64,000 bases of DNA from Bacteroidota bacterium. GTDB lineage: Bacteria; Bacteroidota; Bacteroidia; Chitinophagales; Saprospiraceae. The first letter of the stretch is position 1, and every line of letters starts with the position of its first letter. A program made the translations under genes and the position numbers. Where the stretch lies: contig JAKOVW010000081.1 of assembly GCA_029781865.1 (NCBI GenBank), positions 248,001-312,000 on the forward strand, in the 5' to 3' direction. Under the pieces are notes generated by a model. That model was not told the DNA's origin. It was given only the letters and a program-made list of their open reading frames with translations, and searched no databases. Below are positions 19,426 through 27,923 of this stretch, piece by piece.

Positions 19426-20910
19426 TTAAAATTTTTGAATCGTAACTGCTTTAATTAATTTAATGTCTTCTGGAATATTACCATTGTCGTTAATTATTAT
19501 TGAGTGTCCTTTTTCAATTAAGTCGATTATTATTTTTTTTTCAGGAATGTCGGGATATGCTGTCAGGTTTGTGTAAAACATTGCTTCAATGGGCTTATCG
19601 TAATTTAGTAATATTCCATTGAAACATTTTTTGTCATTGAGTTTTTTAAGGTCTGTTACCCACTGAGGATTTCTGTCTGATTTTTCAAATGGCTTAATTC
19701 TCTCAATGGTATATCTGATTTGCAAAGCAACTAGCAAAAACAAAATAAAATTGAAAAGCAATTTTAATTTATGATTAATTCTATATTCAGATAGCATATA
19801 CCAAAAATCAGCAGTCATCATAAATAATGCAGGGCAAGTGAATAAAATATACGCTTGCATTTTCGTTTTCGCGAATGAGAAAAAACGAAATGGAATGAAA
19901 AACCAAATGAAAATTGCCAATTGTTTTTTATTTTTTAAATTCTTAAACGTTTTCCAGGAAAACCAGATTAAAGGCAGGTAGATAAGTTCTCCGTAGTTTA
20001 TTCTTATTTTGTCTATGAAATAATAAAAAGATCCCGTCCGCTCTCCCAGAACTTCTGTGATGTGCTTAAAATTATAACTTGCTTCAAAATTTGCTTCTAA
20101 TGGAAAAGTTATAAAAATGTAAAGTTGCCAGGGAAGAAAAATTAAAATACAACTTGCAACTAAAATTATGAAATGAACAATTATTTTTTGTGACTTAAAG
20201 TTTCCAGAGCTGATCACTATTAAGAGCCAAATTGGAAGAACTATCAAACCAGGAAACCACTTTGATAAAATCGCTGCACCAATACTGATTCCAGCAAATA
20301 TGTTATAAATCATTTTCAGATTCTGTGCAAATGCAATACTGAAAAAAATGGCTAATTGAACAAAAAACATAAAGAAAATGTCAATGTGGTCTGTTGCCAC
20401 TCTTCCGCCCGTCAATTCAATAATCAGTCCGTTGATTGAGTAAAAAAACGCTGACAAGTATCCAACATTTTTGTTGAAGAAATAAGATGCGATAGAAAAT
20501 GTCAACCCTATACCGATTGTCGTTAGAATAATTGACGGTAATCGTAAAGCAATTTCATTGATGCCAAACAACCACATACTTAAAGCCATTGCCCACAAAG
20601 GCAAAGGTTGTTTATGTAACCAAACATTGTTTGACGTCCAATTTTTATAGTCATAGGGAAGTATTGGATTGTCGTAAAGTGTAGGCGTAAACGGATGCAG
20701 AATTAGATTTTTTGAAACAAGTGCATGATACCTTTCGTCCCAATTATGCAGGAAAAAGTCGGTTGATGAATAAATGCGAAGTATCAGTCCGCAAAGTATA
20801 AGTAGTAAAACGGCAATTTTATAATTGTCCCGCGTCTGAAATTTCCAAGAAAAATAATATCCGACGGTGCAAAAAGTAACTGTCAATAAGCCGAATAGTA
20901 AGTTATCCAT
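19426..20910 (-). CDS. Glycosyltransferase family 39 (ArnT/PMT-like) membrane protein
   Basis: A 494-residue integral membrane protein with about 10-12 hydrophobic helices and a short soluble C-terminus. The first periplasmic loop carries the acidic catalytic-type motif HNWDERYHALVSKNL, and a second motif RVATDHIDIFFMF follows transmembrane segment 4-5. Both are characteristic of polyprenyl-phosphate-sugar-using GT-C enzymes that transfer sugars to lipids or proteins. The acceptor is not deducible. The gene is markedly more AT-rich than core neighbours such as ftsH, and it lies beside a toxin-antitoxin pair, suggesting acquisition by transfer. Confidence 0.85.
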   Translation of the reverse strand: MDNLLFGLLTVTFCTVGYYFSWKFQTRDNYKIAVLLLILCGLILRIYSSTDFFLHNWDERYHALVSKNLILHPFTPTLYDNPILPYDYKNWTSNNVWLHKQPLPLWAMALSMWLFGINEIALRLPSIILTTIGIGLTFSIASYFFNKNVGYLSAFFYSINGLIIELTGGRVATDHIDIFFMFFVQLAIFFSIAFAQNLKMIYNIFAGISIGAAILSKWFPGLIVLPIWLLIVISSGNFKSQKIIVHFIILVASCILIFLPWQLYIFITFPLEANFEASYNFKHITEVLGERTGSFYYFIDKIRINYGELIYLPLIWFSWKTFKNLKNKKQLAIFIWFFIPFRFFSFAKTKMQAYILFTCPALFMMTADFWYMLSEYRINHKLKLLFNFILFLLVALQIRYTIERIKPFEKSDRNPQWVTDLKKLNDKKCFNGILLNYDKPIEAMFYTNLTAYPDIPEKKIIIDLIEKGHSIIINDNGNIPEDIKLIKAVTIQKF

Positions 20911-21058
20911 TCATTGCTGTATTAATTGTCTCTAACCGATTTGGAATAAGCGTATTTCAGCTTCAACTCAGAAGCCAAATATATAGTTGAAATTTCATGA
21001 AACGAAAAAAATCAAATGATTATAGCGTTTTTGGTAGGAATAAATTAAAGTCCTGTTA

Positions 21059-21406
21059 TTATCCCCTTTTTTCGATTTGTTCTATCAGAACAATTTGTTT
21101 TTCCAATTCTGGAATAATTTTTTCCACTACACCCCAAACAGCCCACAAATCAACCCCTATATAGTCATGGATCAATTTGTCTCTCATACCAGCGATCTTC
21201 TTCCATTCAATTTCTGGATATTTGTTCTTAAAATCTAAATCTAATTGTTTCGTTGCTTCGCCTATTATTTCTAAATTCCTAATTACGGCATCTTGAACAA
21301 GGGTGTTTTGCAAAAAATCTTTTTCATTCAATCCATTTGTATAGATTTTAATTTTGTCAATGCAATCATGAATATGATTAATATAAATCAACGAATTCTT
21401 TTTCAT
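21059..21406 (-). CDS. hepT: HepT family ribonuclease toxin (DUF86)
   Basis: A 115-residue all-helical HEPN-fold protein. The family's RX4HXY signature is intact at residues 75-82 (R75 DKLI H80 D Y82), and IGEATKQL near residue 48 is the usual helix before it. HepT toxins cut or inactivate RNA and are neutralised by the MntA nucleotidyltransferase, which adds AMPs to the Tyr of this motif. The start overlaps the mntA stop by one base (TAATG), which supports translational coupling. The length matches the family. Confidence 0.92.
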   Translation of the reverse strand: MKKNSLIYINHIHDCIDKIKIYTNGLNEKDFLQNTLVQDAVIRNLEIIGEATKQLDLDFKNKYPEIEWKKIAGMRDKLIHDYIGVDLWAVWGVVEKIIPELEKQIVLIEQIEKRG

Positions 21407-21687
21407 TATAATATCCGGATTAAATCCCTCTGGATATAAGATTTAAGTTGCTCATTAAGTGATCTCATCGTTACCAGATCAACTTTTATGCCTAATAGAT
21501 CTGTTAATTGTTGTTCAAGGCCTATTAAATCAAGTAGATTAAATTGTTTCTGTAGGTCAATAAGTAAATCAAGATCGCTTGATTCTGTCTGTTCGTTGCG
21601 AGCATATGAGCCGAATATACCAATTAATGCCGGATCGTAACTTTTCAGAGTCTCTTTTATTACGTCCTTTTGTTGAGTAGTTAACAT
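21406..21687 (-). CDS. mntA: MntA family nucleotidyltransferase antitoxin
   Basis: A 93-residue minimal nucleotidyltransferase. The signature GSX10DXD is complete: G26-S27 in GIFGSYARNE, and D38 and D40 in SSDLDLLID. Known MntA antitoxins AMPylate the HepT Tyr and so block its RNase activity. The gene lies first in the pair and overlaps hepT by one base. Upstream, from 21724, is a spacer with an attC-like end that matches the one at 23.3 kb. Confidence 0.92.
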   Translation of the reverse strand: MLTTQQKDVIKETLKSYDPALIGIFGSYARNEQTESSDLDLLIDLQKQFNLLDLIGLEQQLTDLLGIKVDLVTMRSLNEQLKSYIQRDLIRIL

Positions 21688-21723
21688 TGCGCAAATTTAG
21701 TCATTTTTTGATTTGTAAGTTGT

Positions 21724-21880
21724 ACTTAACGGTCTTGTTATACACGCGAACGCACCCACCGTGGTTAGCCAAAAGTAAGAATATTATTTTTAGTAACCGA
21801 TAAAAATTAAATGAGAATGATTCAGGTCAAAAAAGTGCGATCGATTGTATCCCAAGTTACAGGTGGTGCTTCGTTTGGAT
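21724..21880 (-). repeat. attC-like spacer element A
   Basis: Read on the minus strand, the spacer between the BamE-like gene and mntA has two arms that can pair (21862-21875 against 21748-21760, about 11 pairs) and ends with CAAGACCGTTAAGT. GTTAAGT fits the integron core consensus GTTRRRY. The 11-mer CAAGACCGTTA is identical in element C at 23270-23280. Assignment as an integron-type site is an inference. Confidence 0.4.
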
Positions 21881-21883
21881 GAA

Positions 21884-22360
21884 TTAGCCTTCGTATTGTT
21901 CAACTTTAATTACTTTTCCTTCTTTGAATGTAATTTGTAACATATCTGGATCAATGCCCAATCCAGGTTTAAATCCTAGATAGAAACTCCAAACATCATT
22001 TTCTTCACAATTTGAATCAATACCTAAAATTTCAATTACTTCATGTTTTGATTTTCCTATTAGTAATTGACTTTCAATAATATCTTGAGAAAGTTCATAT
22101 CTTTTTTCTTTATCGCTGTTCCATTTTAATTTATCGAATGCATTATTCGGACTATAGAACAGAATAGTAAAGAACAGTAGTATAGAATAATAGTAAGTAA
22201 TTGGCGTGAGAATAATTGTTGATACCCAGGTAAAAATTTTACTCACCAATATATTTTTAATTATTTTTTTATAGAACCAGGAACAAACAAAATATATGGG
22301 AATACTAAGTATGATGCAGATTAAATAAACTTCTATGCCAATTCCAAAAATGTTTGTCAT
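21884..22360 (-). CDS. Small membrane protein with BamE-like C-terminal domain
   Basis: A 158-residue protein with two hydrophobic segments (about 10-30 and 42-68) and a soluble C-terminal domain of about 75 residues. The domain's IIESQLLIGKSKHEVIEILG, followed by DVWSFYLG and a last strand ITFKEGKVIKVEQYEG, resembles the SmpA/BamE-type fold. That fold is common in small Bacteroidota membrane proteins of unknown role. The gene sits within the run of short minus-strand genes separated by attC-like spacers. The function is unknown. Confidence 0.65.
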   Translation of the reverse strand: MTNIFGIGIEVYLICIILSIPIYFVCSWFYKKIIKNILVSKIFTWVSTIILTPITYYYSILLFFTILFYSPNNAFDKLKWNSDKEKRYELSQDIIESQLLIGKSKHEVIEILGIDSNCEENDVWSFYLGFKPGLGIDPDMLQITFKEGKVIKVEQYEG

Positions 22361-22443
22361 TTCTTAATTTTCAATCATGTTATGAGCCGTCATTTTAACG
22401 ATCTAATGAATGAAGTGTCCATTTGTAACCATTGAAATTTGTT
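22361..22443 (-). repeat. Possible cassette-type spacer B
   Basis: This 83-bp gap separates two cassette-like genes. Read on the minus strand it contains ATCGTTAAAAT followed by GGCTCATAACATG. GCTCATAAC also occurs in the spacer at 24.3 kb. No long hairpin is evident, so this is only a motif match. Confidence 0.25.
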
Positions 22444-23223
22444 TTAAAATAGAAATGGATCGTTTGTATCAATAAAAGTTGTGGATAGGCCGGTTCTATA
22501 AAGGTAAAGGCGAAACTTTTGATTCGTTTTATTATCTAATGAATCAATTGTTCCAGCAGGAACAATTTTAAAAGATGATAAATTATAAAGGAGCTTAGAA
22601 ATCATTTGTTTATCAAATATTGAGGAATATATACCTGTTTCAATTAACACATCATGGTTTAATGGCGGCGGGGTTTTTCTGAGTTCAAGGTAATGAACAA
22701 TTATTGAATCAATCCCGGTAATTGATGACAAATTGGAAAGTCTTGAAGTAAATTCAAAGAATTGCTTTTTCCCTTTGGAGACTGATTTATAGATAATTCT
22801 TGTGAGATCAACAAAATTTGATGCTTCTCCCTCAATGTCGTAATAAAAATATTCCTTTATTAATTTATTATTATTTATTACTTCAAGAACATTTCTACCA
22901 CGATGAGTAACATTCATTCTTTCAGGTACAATTCCATTGTAAATAATTATTTCAACCAATCCTTTTATTGATTTCCAAAGAAGTTTATCTTTAATATAAA
23001 ATGCTCTTGCTCGAGGACCTATTTTAATAGCTCCATAGCTATCAATAAGAGTTTTTTGATTTTCAAAAACCAGGATACTATCCTTTTTAACTGATATATT
23101 AATGACAGTTGAATCCGTGTAGCCTTTAAGATTAACTTCGTTAAACGGAATTGCCGAAGCGGTTTGGGTAAAAGTATCTGAAATTAAGGATAAAAGCGTC
23201 AATATCAAGTAAAATAAAATCAA
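22444..23223 (-). CDS. Exported protein of unknown function, paralogue of the 23405 gene
   Basis: A 259-residue protein with an N-terminal hydrophobic segment (about 2-17) that looks like a signal sequence. It shares with the next gene a 'YTDST.IN....DS' start, a YG....GPR motif near residue 70, a 'M.VTH' motif near 118, a KLIKEYFYY segment near 140 and an 'i.y..vSkg.k' segment near 168. The family is not recognised and no catalytic residues stand out. The stop abuts spacer B and the start lies 44 bp from element C. The pair may be two cassettes of one divergent family. Confidence 0.6.
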   Translation of the reverse strand: MILFYLILTLLSLISDTFTQTASAIPFNEVNLKGYTDSTVINISVKKDSILVFENQKTLIDSYGAIKIGPRARAFYIKDKLLWKSIKGLVEIIIYNGIVPERMNVTHRGRNVLEVINNNKLIKEYFYYDIEGEASNFVDLTRIIYKSVSKGKKQFFEFTSRLSNLSSITGIDSIIVHYLELRKTPPPLNHDVLIETGIYSSIFDKQMISKLLYNLSSFKIVPAGTIDSLDNKTNQKFRLYLYRTGLSTTFIDTNDPFLF

Positions 23224-23266
23224 TTTTTAATCTTATGGTAGTTTATGTATTTCTCCATCAGATGGC

Positions 23267-23406
23267 ATATAACGGTCTTGGCATAGACGCTGCATCGCCA
23301 AAACATTCGTAACCAAAACTAAGGAAATAATTTGTCTTTATAAGAAAAAATCAAAAGAGAATAATTTAAGATGTTTGGCGGTGTAGAGTCTATGCCATGT
23401 TATGTT
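23267..23406 (-). repeat. attC-like hairpin element C
   Basis: Two imperfect inverted arms, 23269-23304 and 23373-23404, enclose a 68-bp AT-rich centre. TGGCATAGAC pairs perfectly with its complement, and a further block ending CGCCAAA pairs with three mismatches. The ends ATAAC/GTTAT pair but are separated from the inner arms by unequal gaps (5 against 1 nt), as in the R and L boxes of integron attC sites. The element begins right at the stop of the 23405 gene, where a cassette site would lie. Total size is about 140 bp, at the upper end of known attC lengths. Confidence 0.5.
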
Positions 23407-24220
23407 ATTGAATCTGTTTTACGAAGCAAGAATCTACTTTTAGGGTCTGCGGGTAAAAATAAGGAATAATTTTAAGGTCAGTTTTTAGTTGAAACTTTAT
23501 AAGTCCTTTTTTAAAAAAATCAATATCATATTTTGGGATAAAGTTTCCAAATAACTTACTTTCTGTAGTGTCTAGAATTATCTGATTCTGCAGACAATTA
23601 ATAAATGAATCAATTCTTACCTTATTATTAATGGTTACCAATGTATAATCTTTAATGAAGTTTGTGTACTTTCCTAATGAACCATCCAAAATTACAGACT
23701 TCAATTTTGTAATCCGAATAGAATCCACATATTTTAAGCCGGAAACATCAAATAGGTGCTCTTTTATATTTATATTATTTCTATCTGCCTTACTAATTAC
23801 TTCGAAAATAAATTTCTGAACTTTATTTATGTTTTCACACCCTTTTTCACTTCCATAATAATTATATTCTTTAATTAGGCTATCTTTCATAAGATATTTT
23901 ATTTTCGATTTAGTAGTATGGGTTATCACCATACGCTCTAATTGAAATGAATCTGAAAGAATGATTTGAGATTCCTTATTTATATAGGGAAATATATTTT
24001 TATACCTTGCAACTTCAGCATAGTATCTTGGACCATATTCGCATCCTAAATAATTCTTACATTTTCCACGAGAATACTGAATAATTATGGTTGAGTCATT
24101 TGAAATGAATAAATTAATGAGCGAAGAATCCGTATAAGTTAATATTTGAATTTCATCGAAGGTATTAATCGATTTTTTACAACCAATTATTACTAAAATG
24201 AATAAGATAAAATAGTTCAT
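23405..24220 (-). CDS. Predicted lipoprotein of unknown function, paralogue of the 22444 gene
   Basis: A 271-residue protein with a lipoprotein signal (LVIIGCKKS, Cys14). It shares the layout of its neighbour: 'YTDSSLIN....DS' near residue 30, YGPRYYAEVA near 62, MVITH near 100, and SLIKEYNYYGSEKGCENINK near 120. It has two extra Cys in KCKNYLGCEYG that the paralogue lacks. The function is unknown. The stop codon lies inside the right end of attC-like element C. Confidence 0.6.
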   Translation of the reverse strand: MNYFILFILVIIGCKKSINTFDEIQILTYTDSSLINLFISNDSTIIIQYSRGKCKNYLGCEYGPRYYAEVARYKNIFPYINKESQIILSDSFQLERMVITHTTKSKIKYLMKDSLIKEYNYYGSEKGCENINKVQKFIFEVISKADRNNINIKEHLFDVSGLKYVDSIRITKLKSVILDGSLGKYTNFIKDYTLVTINNKVRIDSFINCLQNQIILDTTESKLFGNFIPKYDIDFFKKGLIKFQLKTDLKIIPYFYPQTLKVDSCFVKQIQ

Positions 24221-24295
24221 TGATAAATAGGCTATAATATCACTAATAAATACATGCTACAAATATTCCATAAATTTACCAATTCACTCTGTTAT

Positions 24296-24433
24296 TAAAC
24301 GTATTTCATCTTTCATTGTGCAGTTATGAGCAATATTGATAGCGCAATTATTTTTTAAATTAAACAATGGATTTTTTTAACCACTAGGATATAAATTTGG
24401 AATTCATTCATTTAATACAATGCCCTATAAAGA
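24296..24433 (-). repeat. Possible cassette-type spacer D
   Basis: Downstream of birA on the minus strand the spacer holds GCGCTATCAATATTGCTC, then CATAACTGCAC, then ACGTTTAATAAC. GCTCATAAC is shared with spacer B. There is no extended pairing, so the call rests on shared motifs and position at the edge of the accessory block. Confidence 0.25.
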
Positions 24434-25180
24434 TTACATCACCTGGCTATATTGTATTTCACCAAATGAATACGTTGGGGTTTCTCCGGATTCATGCTGG
24501 ATTCTTAGTGAGCCATCTTTTTCTACATTCAAAATAATTCCGGAAAATGGCCGGCCATCCTTAGGGATACAAAGTAGCTGTTGCCCTTTCAGGTATAAAT
24601 TCATATTGTATTCACTCAACAAATCACTCCATTGATTTTCATGTGTATTTAAAAGAAGATCTATGATTTGCAGGCGGAGTTCGGCGACCAATTGCTCCCG
24701 GTCCGCTTCATTACCGGTTTCCAGTACCATCGAAGTTGCATTTAAATCTGAAGGGAATTGAGTTTGATTGACATTGATGCCGATGCCAATTACCGACCAT
24801 TCAACCGCGTTTCCTTTCAATTGATTTTGAATTAGTATTCCGGCCATTTTTTTGGAACCCGCATAGATATCATTCGGCCATTTAATGATACAATCCAAGG
24901 AATACCTTTTGAATGTCCGTATGAGGGTCAGGCTCGTTGCGATGTGTAGCTTAAATAGTTCGGAAACCGGGATATTAAAGGGCCCAAGGATCAGGCTGAA
25001 CAACAGGTTTTTATCTGCCTCACTTTGCCAGTTTCTGCCATATTGTCCCTTTCCTGCTGTCTGATAGTCAGTTATAACTAAAAAACCATTGGCTGGATTG
25101 GTTTTTGATAGAAGTTCAAATGCCACTATGTTTGTGGATTCCGTTTCCTTTAAATAGAGGTATGGAAAATTAAAATTCAT
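24434..25180 (-). CDS. birA: Biotin-[acetyl-CoA carboxylase] ligase
   Basis: A 248-residue cytoplasmic ligase that makes biotinyl-AMP and biotinylates acetyl-CoA carboxylase (BCCP). It has the catalytic domain only: YLKETESTNIVAFELL at 9-24 (biotin site), GKGQYGRNWQSEADKNL near 62 (the GRGRxGR-type adenylate loop), and IKWPNDIYAGSKKMAGILIQ near 118 (the KWPNDI motif). No N-terminal DNA-binding domain is present, so it is probably not a repressor. It is divergent from rsfS with a 69-bp shared intergenic region, an arrangement often seen in Bacteroidota. Confidence 0.96.
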   Translation of the reverse strand: MNFNFPYLYLKETESTNIVAFELLSKTNPANGFLVITDYQTAGKGQYGRNWQSEADKNLLFSLILGPFNIPVSELFKLHIATSLTLIRTFKRYSLDCIIKWPNDIYAGSKKMAGILIQNQLKGNAVEWSVIGIGINVNQTQFPSDLNATSMVLETGNEADREQLVAELRLQIIDLLLNTHENQWSDLLSEYNMNLYLKGQQLLCIPKDGRPFSGIILNVEKDGSLRIQHESGETPTYSFGEIQYSQVM

Positions 25181-25249
25181 TTCATAAAAGAATATGAATA
25201 TATTATAAAAAGTTTATATATTTACTTTACTAAAAACGGATAGATCAAA

Positions 25250-25636
25250 TTGCCACGTACTAAAGCCAGCTCTAAAAGCCCAACCAAAACCGAATCAGAG
25301 TTTCTTGCCCTTATAATTGATAGTATTCAGGACATCAAAGGTAAAAACATCGTGCAACTCGATTTGCGGCATTTACCGGATGCACCTGCCAGTTTTTTTA
25401 TCATCTGCGAGGGCGAAAGCAATACGCAGATTAAAGCCATAGCCGGAAATGTAGAACGCCGGGCTAAAGCGGAAGCGGGACAAAAATCACATTCCGAAGG
25501 TCAGCTTGGAGCACGATGGGTACTCGTCGACTTTTTTGATGTAATTGTACACATATTCGATAAAGAAACCAGAAAGTACTATGAACTTGAAGATTTGTGG
25601 AGCGATGCAAAATCTACTGAATATAAAAACATTTAA
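25250..25636 (+). CDS. rsfS: Ribosomal silencing factor RsfS
   Basis: A 128-residue protein of the RsfS/Iojap family. It binds ribosomal protein uL14 on the large subunit and prevents subunit joining when nutrients are short. Family motifs present: ILDLRH-like IVQLDLRHLPDAPASFFIIC, then SNTQIKAIAGNVERR, then GARWVLVDFFDVIVHIFDKE and the end YYELEDLW. The start is a TTG at 25250; the preceding and following context offers no ATG before the conserved region. It precedes ftsH, as in other Bacteroidota. Confidence 0.95.
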   Translation: MPRTKASSKSPTKTESEFLALIIDSIQDIKGKNIVQLDLRHLPDAPASFFIICEGESNTQIKAIAGNVERRAKAEAGQKSHSEGQLGARWVLVDFFDVIVHIFDKETRKYYELEDLWSDAKSTEYKNI

Positions 25637-25745
25637 AAAACAGCGATAACATCACCGGCATTTTGAATGCATTCCTCATTTTACCGCAACTTCTTGGATC
25701 AGATAATCGTTAATAGAATTCATTTGCAGAAATAAAAATTGATTA

Positions 25746-27737
25746 ATGGAACAACAACCCACCCCACCAAATAATAATCCTAAAAAAAGTAACGAAGGCT
25801 TCAATGCATATTGGATTTATGGTATTATACTGCTGATTATCATCGGCGTCAATTTGTTTTATATGGTATCCCCCGGCAAAGGGGATGTCAGCTCCATACG
25901 CTTTGAAGAAATGGCCAATAAAGGCGATATCGAGAAAATCGAAATCGTCAACATGAAACAAGCCTATGTCTATCTTTCAAAAGATGCTCTCAATAAGGAT
26001 GAATACAAAGACAAGCTAACTTCATCATTGGGTGTAAGACCTAACTATTATTTTAATATCGGTCCGCCGGAAAAATTTGCAGAAAAAATTGATAAGATCA
26101 ACGAACATCTAACCAGCAAAATCAATATCAGTTATGAAGAAAAGCAAAATTGGCTGGGACCAATTCTTTCGTTTGTCGTTCCGTTTTTAATTATTCTCGC
26201 GATATGGATGTTTCTGATGCGAAAAGTCGGCGGCGGCGGTTCAGGTCCAGGCGCACAGATTTTTAATATTGGAAAATCAAAAGCAACGCTGTTTGAAAAA
26301 AATCAAAATACCAATGTCACTTTCGCTGATGTGGCCGGTCTTGAAGAAGCCAAGGAAGAAGTTATGGAAGTGGTGGATTTCCTTAAAAATCCAAAAAAAT
26401 ATACCGCTTTGGGGGGTAAAATTCCAAAAGGAGTATTGCTGGTAGGGCCTCCGGGCACAGGTAAAACCTTGCTGGCAAAAGCGGTGGCAGGAGAAGCGGG
26501 AGTCCCCTTCTTTACTATATCAGGTTCTGATTTTGTGGAGATGTTTGTCGGTGTAGGTGCTTCCCGGGTAAGGGATTTATTCCGCCAGGCCAGGGAAAAA
26601 GCACCCTGTATCGTATTTATAGACGAAATCGATGCAGTAGGCCGCGCCCGCGGACGCAATACGTTTCAGGGCGGTAATGACGAGCGTGAAAATACGCTTA
26701 ATCAATTGCTGGTCGAGATGGACGGATTCAGTACAGACGCCGGCGTCATTCTAATGGCAGCTACCAACAGACCTGATGTTTTGGATCCGGCGCTGCTGCG
26801 ACCGGGTCGTTTTGACCGTCAGATAGGTATTGATCCGCCGGACTTAAAAGGCCGTGCCGAAATCTTCAAGGTGCATTTAAAAAATCTGAAACTCTCCGTG
26901 AATGTAACTCCTGAAGCACTGGCTGAAATGACACCCGGTTTTGCAGGAGCCGATATAGCCAATATCTGTAATGAAGCCGCATTGGTTGCAGCGCGTAGAG
27001 ATAAAAAAGAAATAGACATCGATGATTTCAACTATGCCCTCGACAGGGTCATCGGTGGACTCGAGAAAAAAAATAAACTCATCTCACCGGAAGAAAAAGA
27101 AGTTATTGCTTACCATGAAGCCGGTCATGCGATCATCGGCTGGTATTTGAAGTTTGCCTCTCCATTGGTGAAGGTAACCATCGTACCCAGAGGCTTGGGT
27201 ACGCTCGGATATGCTCAATACCTGCCTAAGGAGGAATACATCACGCGCACAGAAGCATTACTGGACCGCATGTGTATGACTATGGGAGGGCGCGCATCCG
27301 AACGCATTGTATTCGACAAAATATCTACCGGGGCGCAAAGTGATCTTGATTATGTTACGAAGATGGCATACAGCATGATCAGCGTTTTCGGACTCAATGA
27401 AAAAGTTGGCAATGTATCTTACCTGGGATTATCACAAGAGGCTTTTCAAAGGCCTTACAGTGATGAAACGGCACGCATCATGGATGAGGAGGTCCGCAAT
27501 CTGATCGATTCACAATACGTGCGTGCACAAGAATTACTTAAAGAAAAGAGAAACGAACTGGAGATCCTGGCTCAGGAACTATTGAAAAAAGAAGTTCTGC
27601 ATAAATCTGATGTGGAGCGACTAATTGGTCCATCTCCGTTTCATAAAGACAAGTCTTCTGAACCGGTACCGCATAGTGGTCAGCACGTTTCGGATGAAAA
27701 ACCGATTGTTGGAAAAGAGCCTGAAAAGGAAGCTTAG
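25746..27737 (+). CDS. ftsH: ATP-dependent zinc metalloprotease FtsH
   Basis: A 663-residue inner-membrane AAA+ protease that extracts and degrades damaged membrane proteins and short-lived regulators. It has transmembrane segments at 22-41 and 138-158 with a periplasmic domain between them. Walker A is GPPGTGKT at 234-241, Walker [11 protein letters not shown] at 288-297, and the second region of homology RPGRFDRQI at 352-360. The zinc site is HEAGH at 457-461, with the third ligand Asp in [10 protein letters not shown]. The C-terminal tail (about 630-663) is charged and disordered. It follows rsfS by 109 bp. Confidence 0.98.
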   Translation: MEQQPTPPNNNPKKSNEGFNAYWIYGIILLIIIGVNLFYMVSPGKGDVSSIRFEEMANKGDIEKIEIVNMKQAYVYLSKDALNKDEYKDKLTSSLGVRPNYYFNIGPPEKFAEKIDKINEHLTSKINISYEEKQNWLGPILSFVVPFLIILAIWMFLMRKVGGGGSGPGAQIFNIGKSKATLFEKNQNTNVTFADVAGLEEAKEEVMEVVDFLKNPKKYTALGGKIPKGVLLVGPPGTGKTLLAKAVAGEAGVPFFTISGSDFVEMFVGVGASRVRDLFRQAREKAPCIVFIDEIDAVGRARGRNTFQGGNDERENTLNQLLVEMDGFSTDAGVILMAATNRPDVLDPALLRPGRFDRQIGIDPPDLKGRAEIFKVHLKNLKLSVNVTPEALAEMTPGFAGADIANICNEAALVAARRDKKEIDIDDFNYALDRVIGGLEKKNKLISPEEKEVIAYHEAGHAIIGWYLKFASPLVKVTIVPRGLGTLGYAQYLPKEEYITRTEALLDRMCMTMGGRASERIVFDKISTGAQSDLDYVTKMAYSMISVFGLNEKVGNVSYLGLSQEAFQRPYSDETARIMDEEVRNLIDSQYVRAQELLKEKRNELEILAQELLKKEVLHKSDVERLIGPSPFHKDKSSEPVPHSGQHVSDEKPIVGKEPEKEA

Positions 27738-27923
27738 TAGTTTCGAGCTGATTGGTAAAACAGAATGGACTTAATTTTAAGTTCAATTCAGCTGTAAGCA
27801 CAATCAATTGAAATGAATAATCTTCTGATTTATTAATTGTTGTTTGAATAATGATCACATTGTTAAACAAACCATTCCCGATAGTATCAGAATTATCCAA
27901 ATAAATTTATAATTCCCTTTTCC

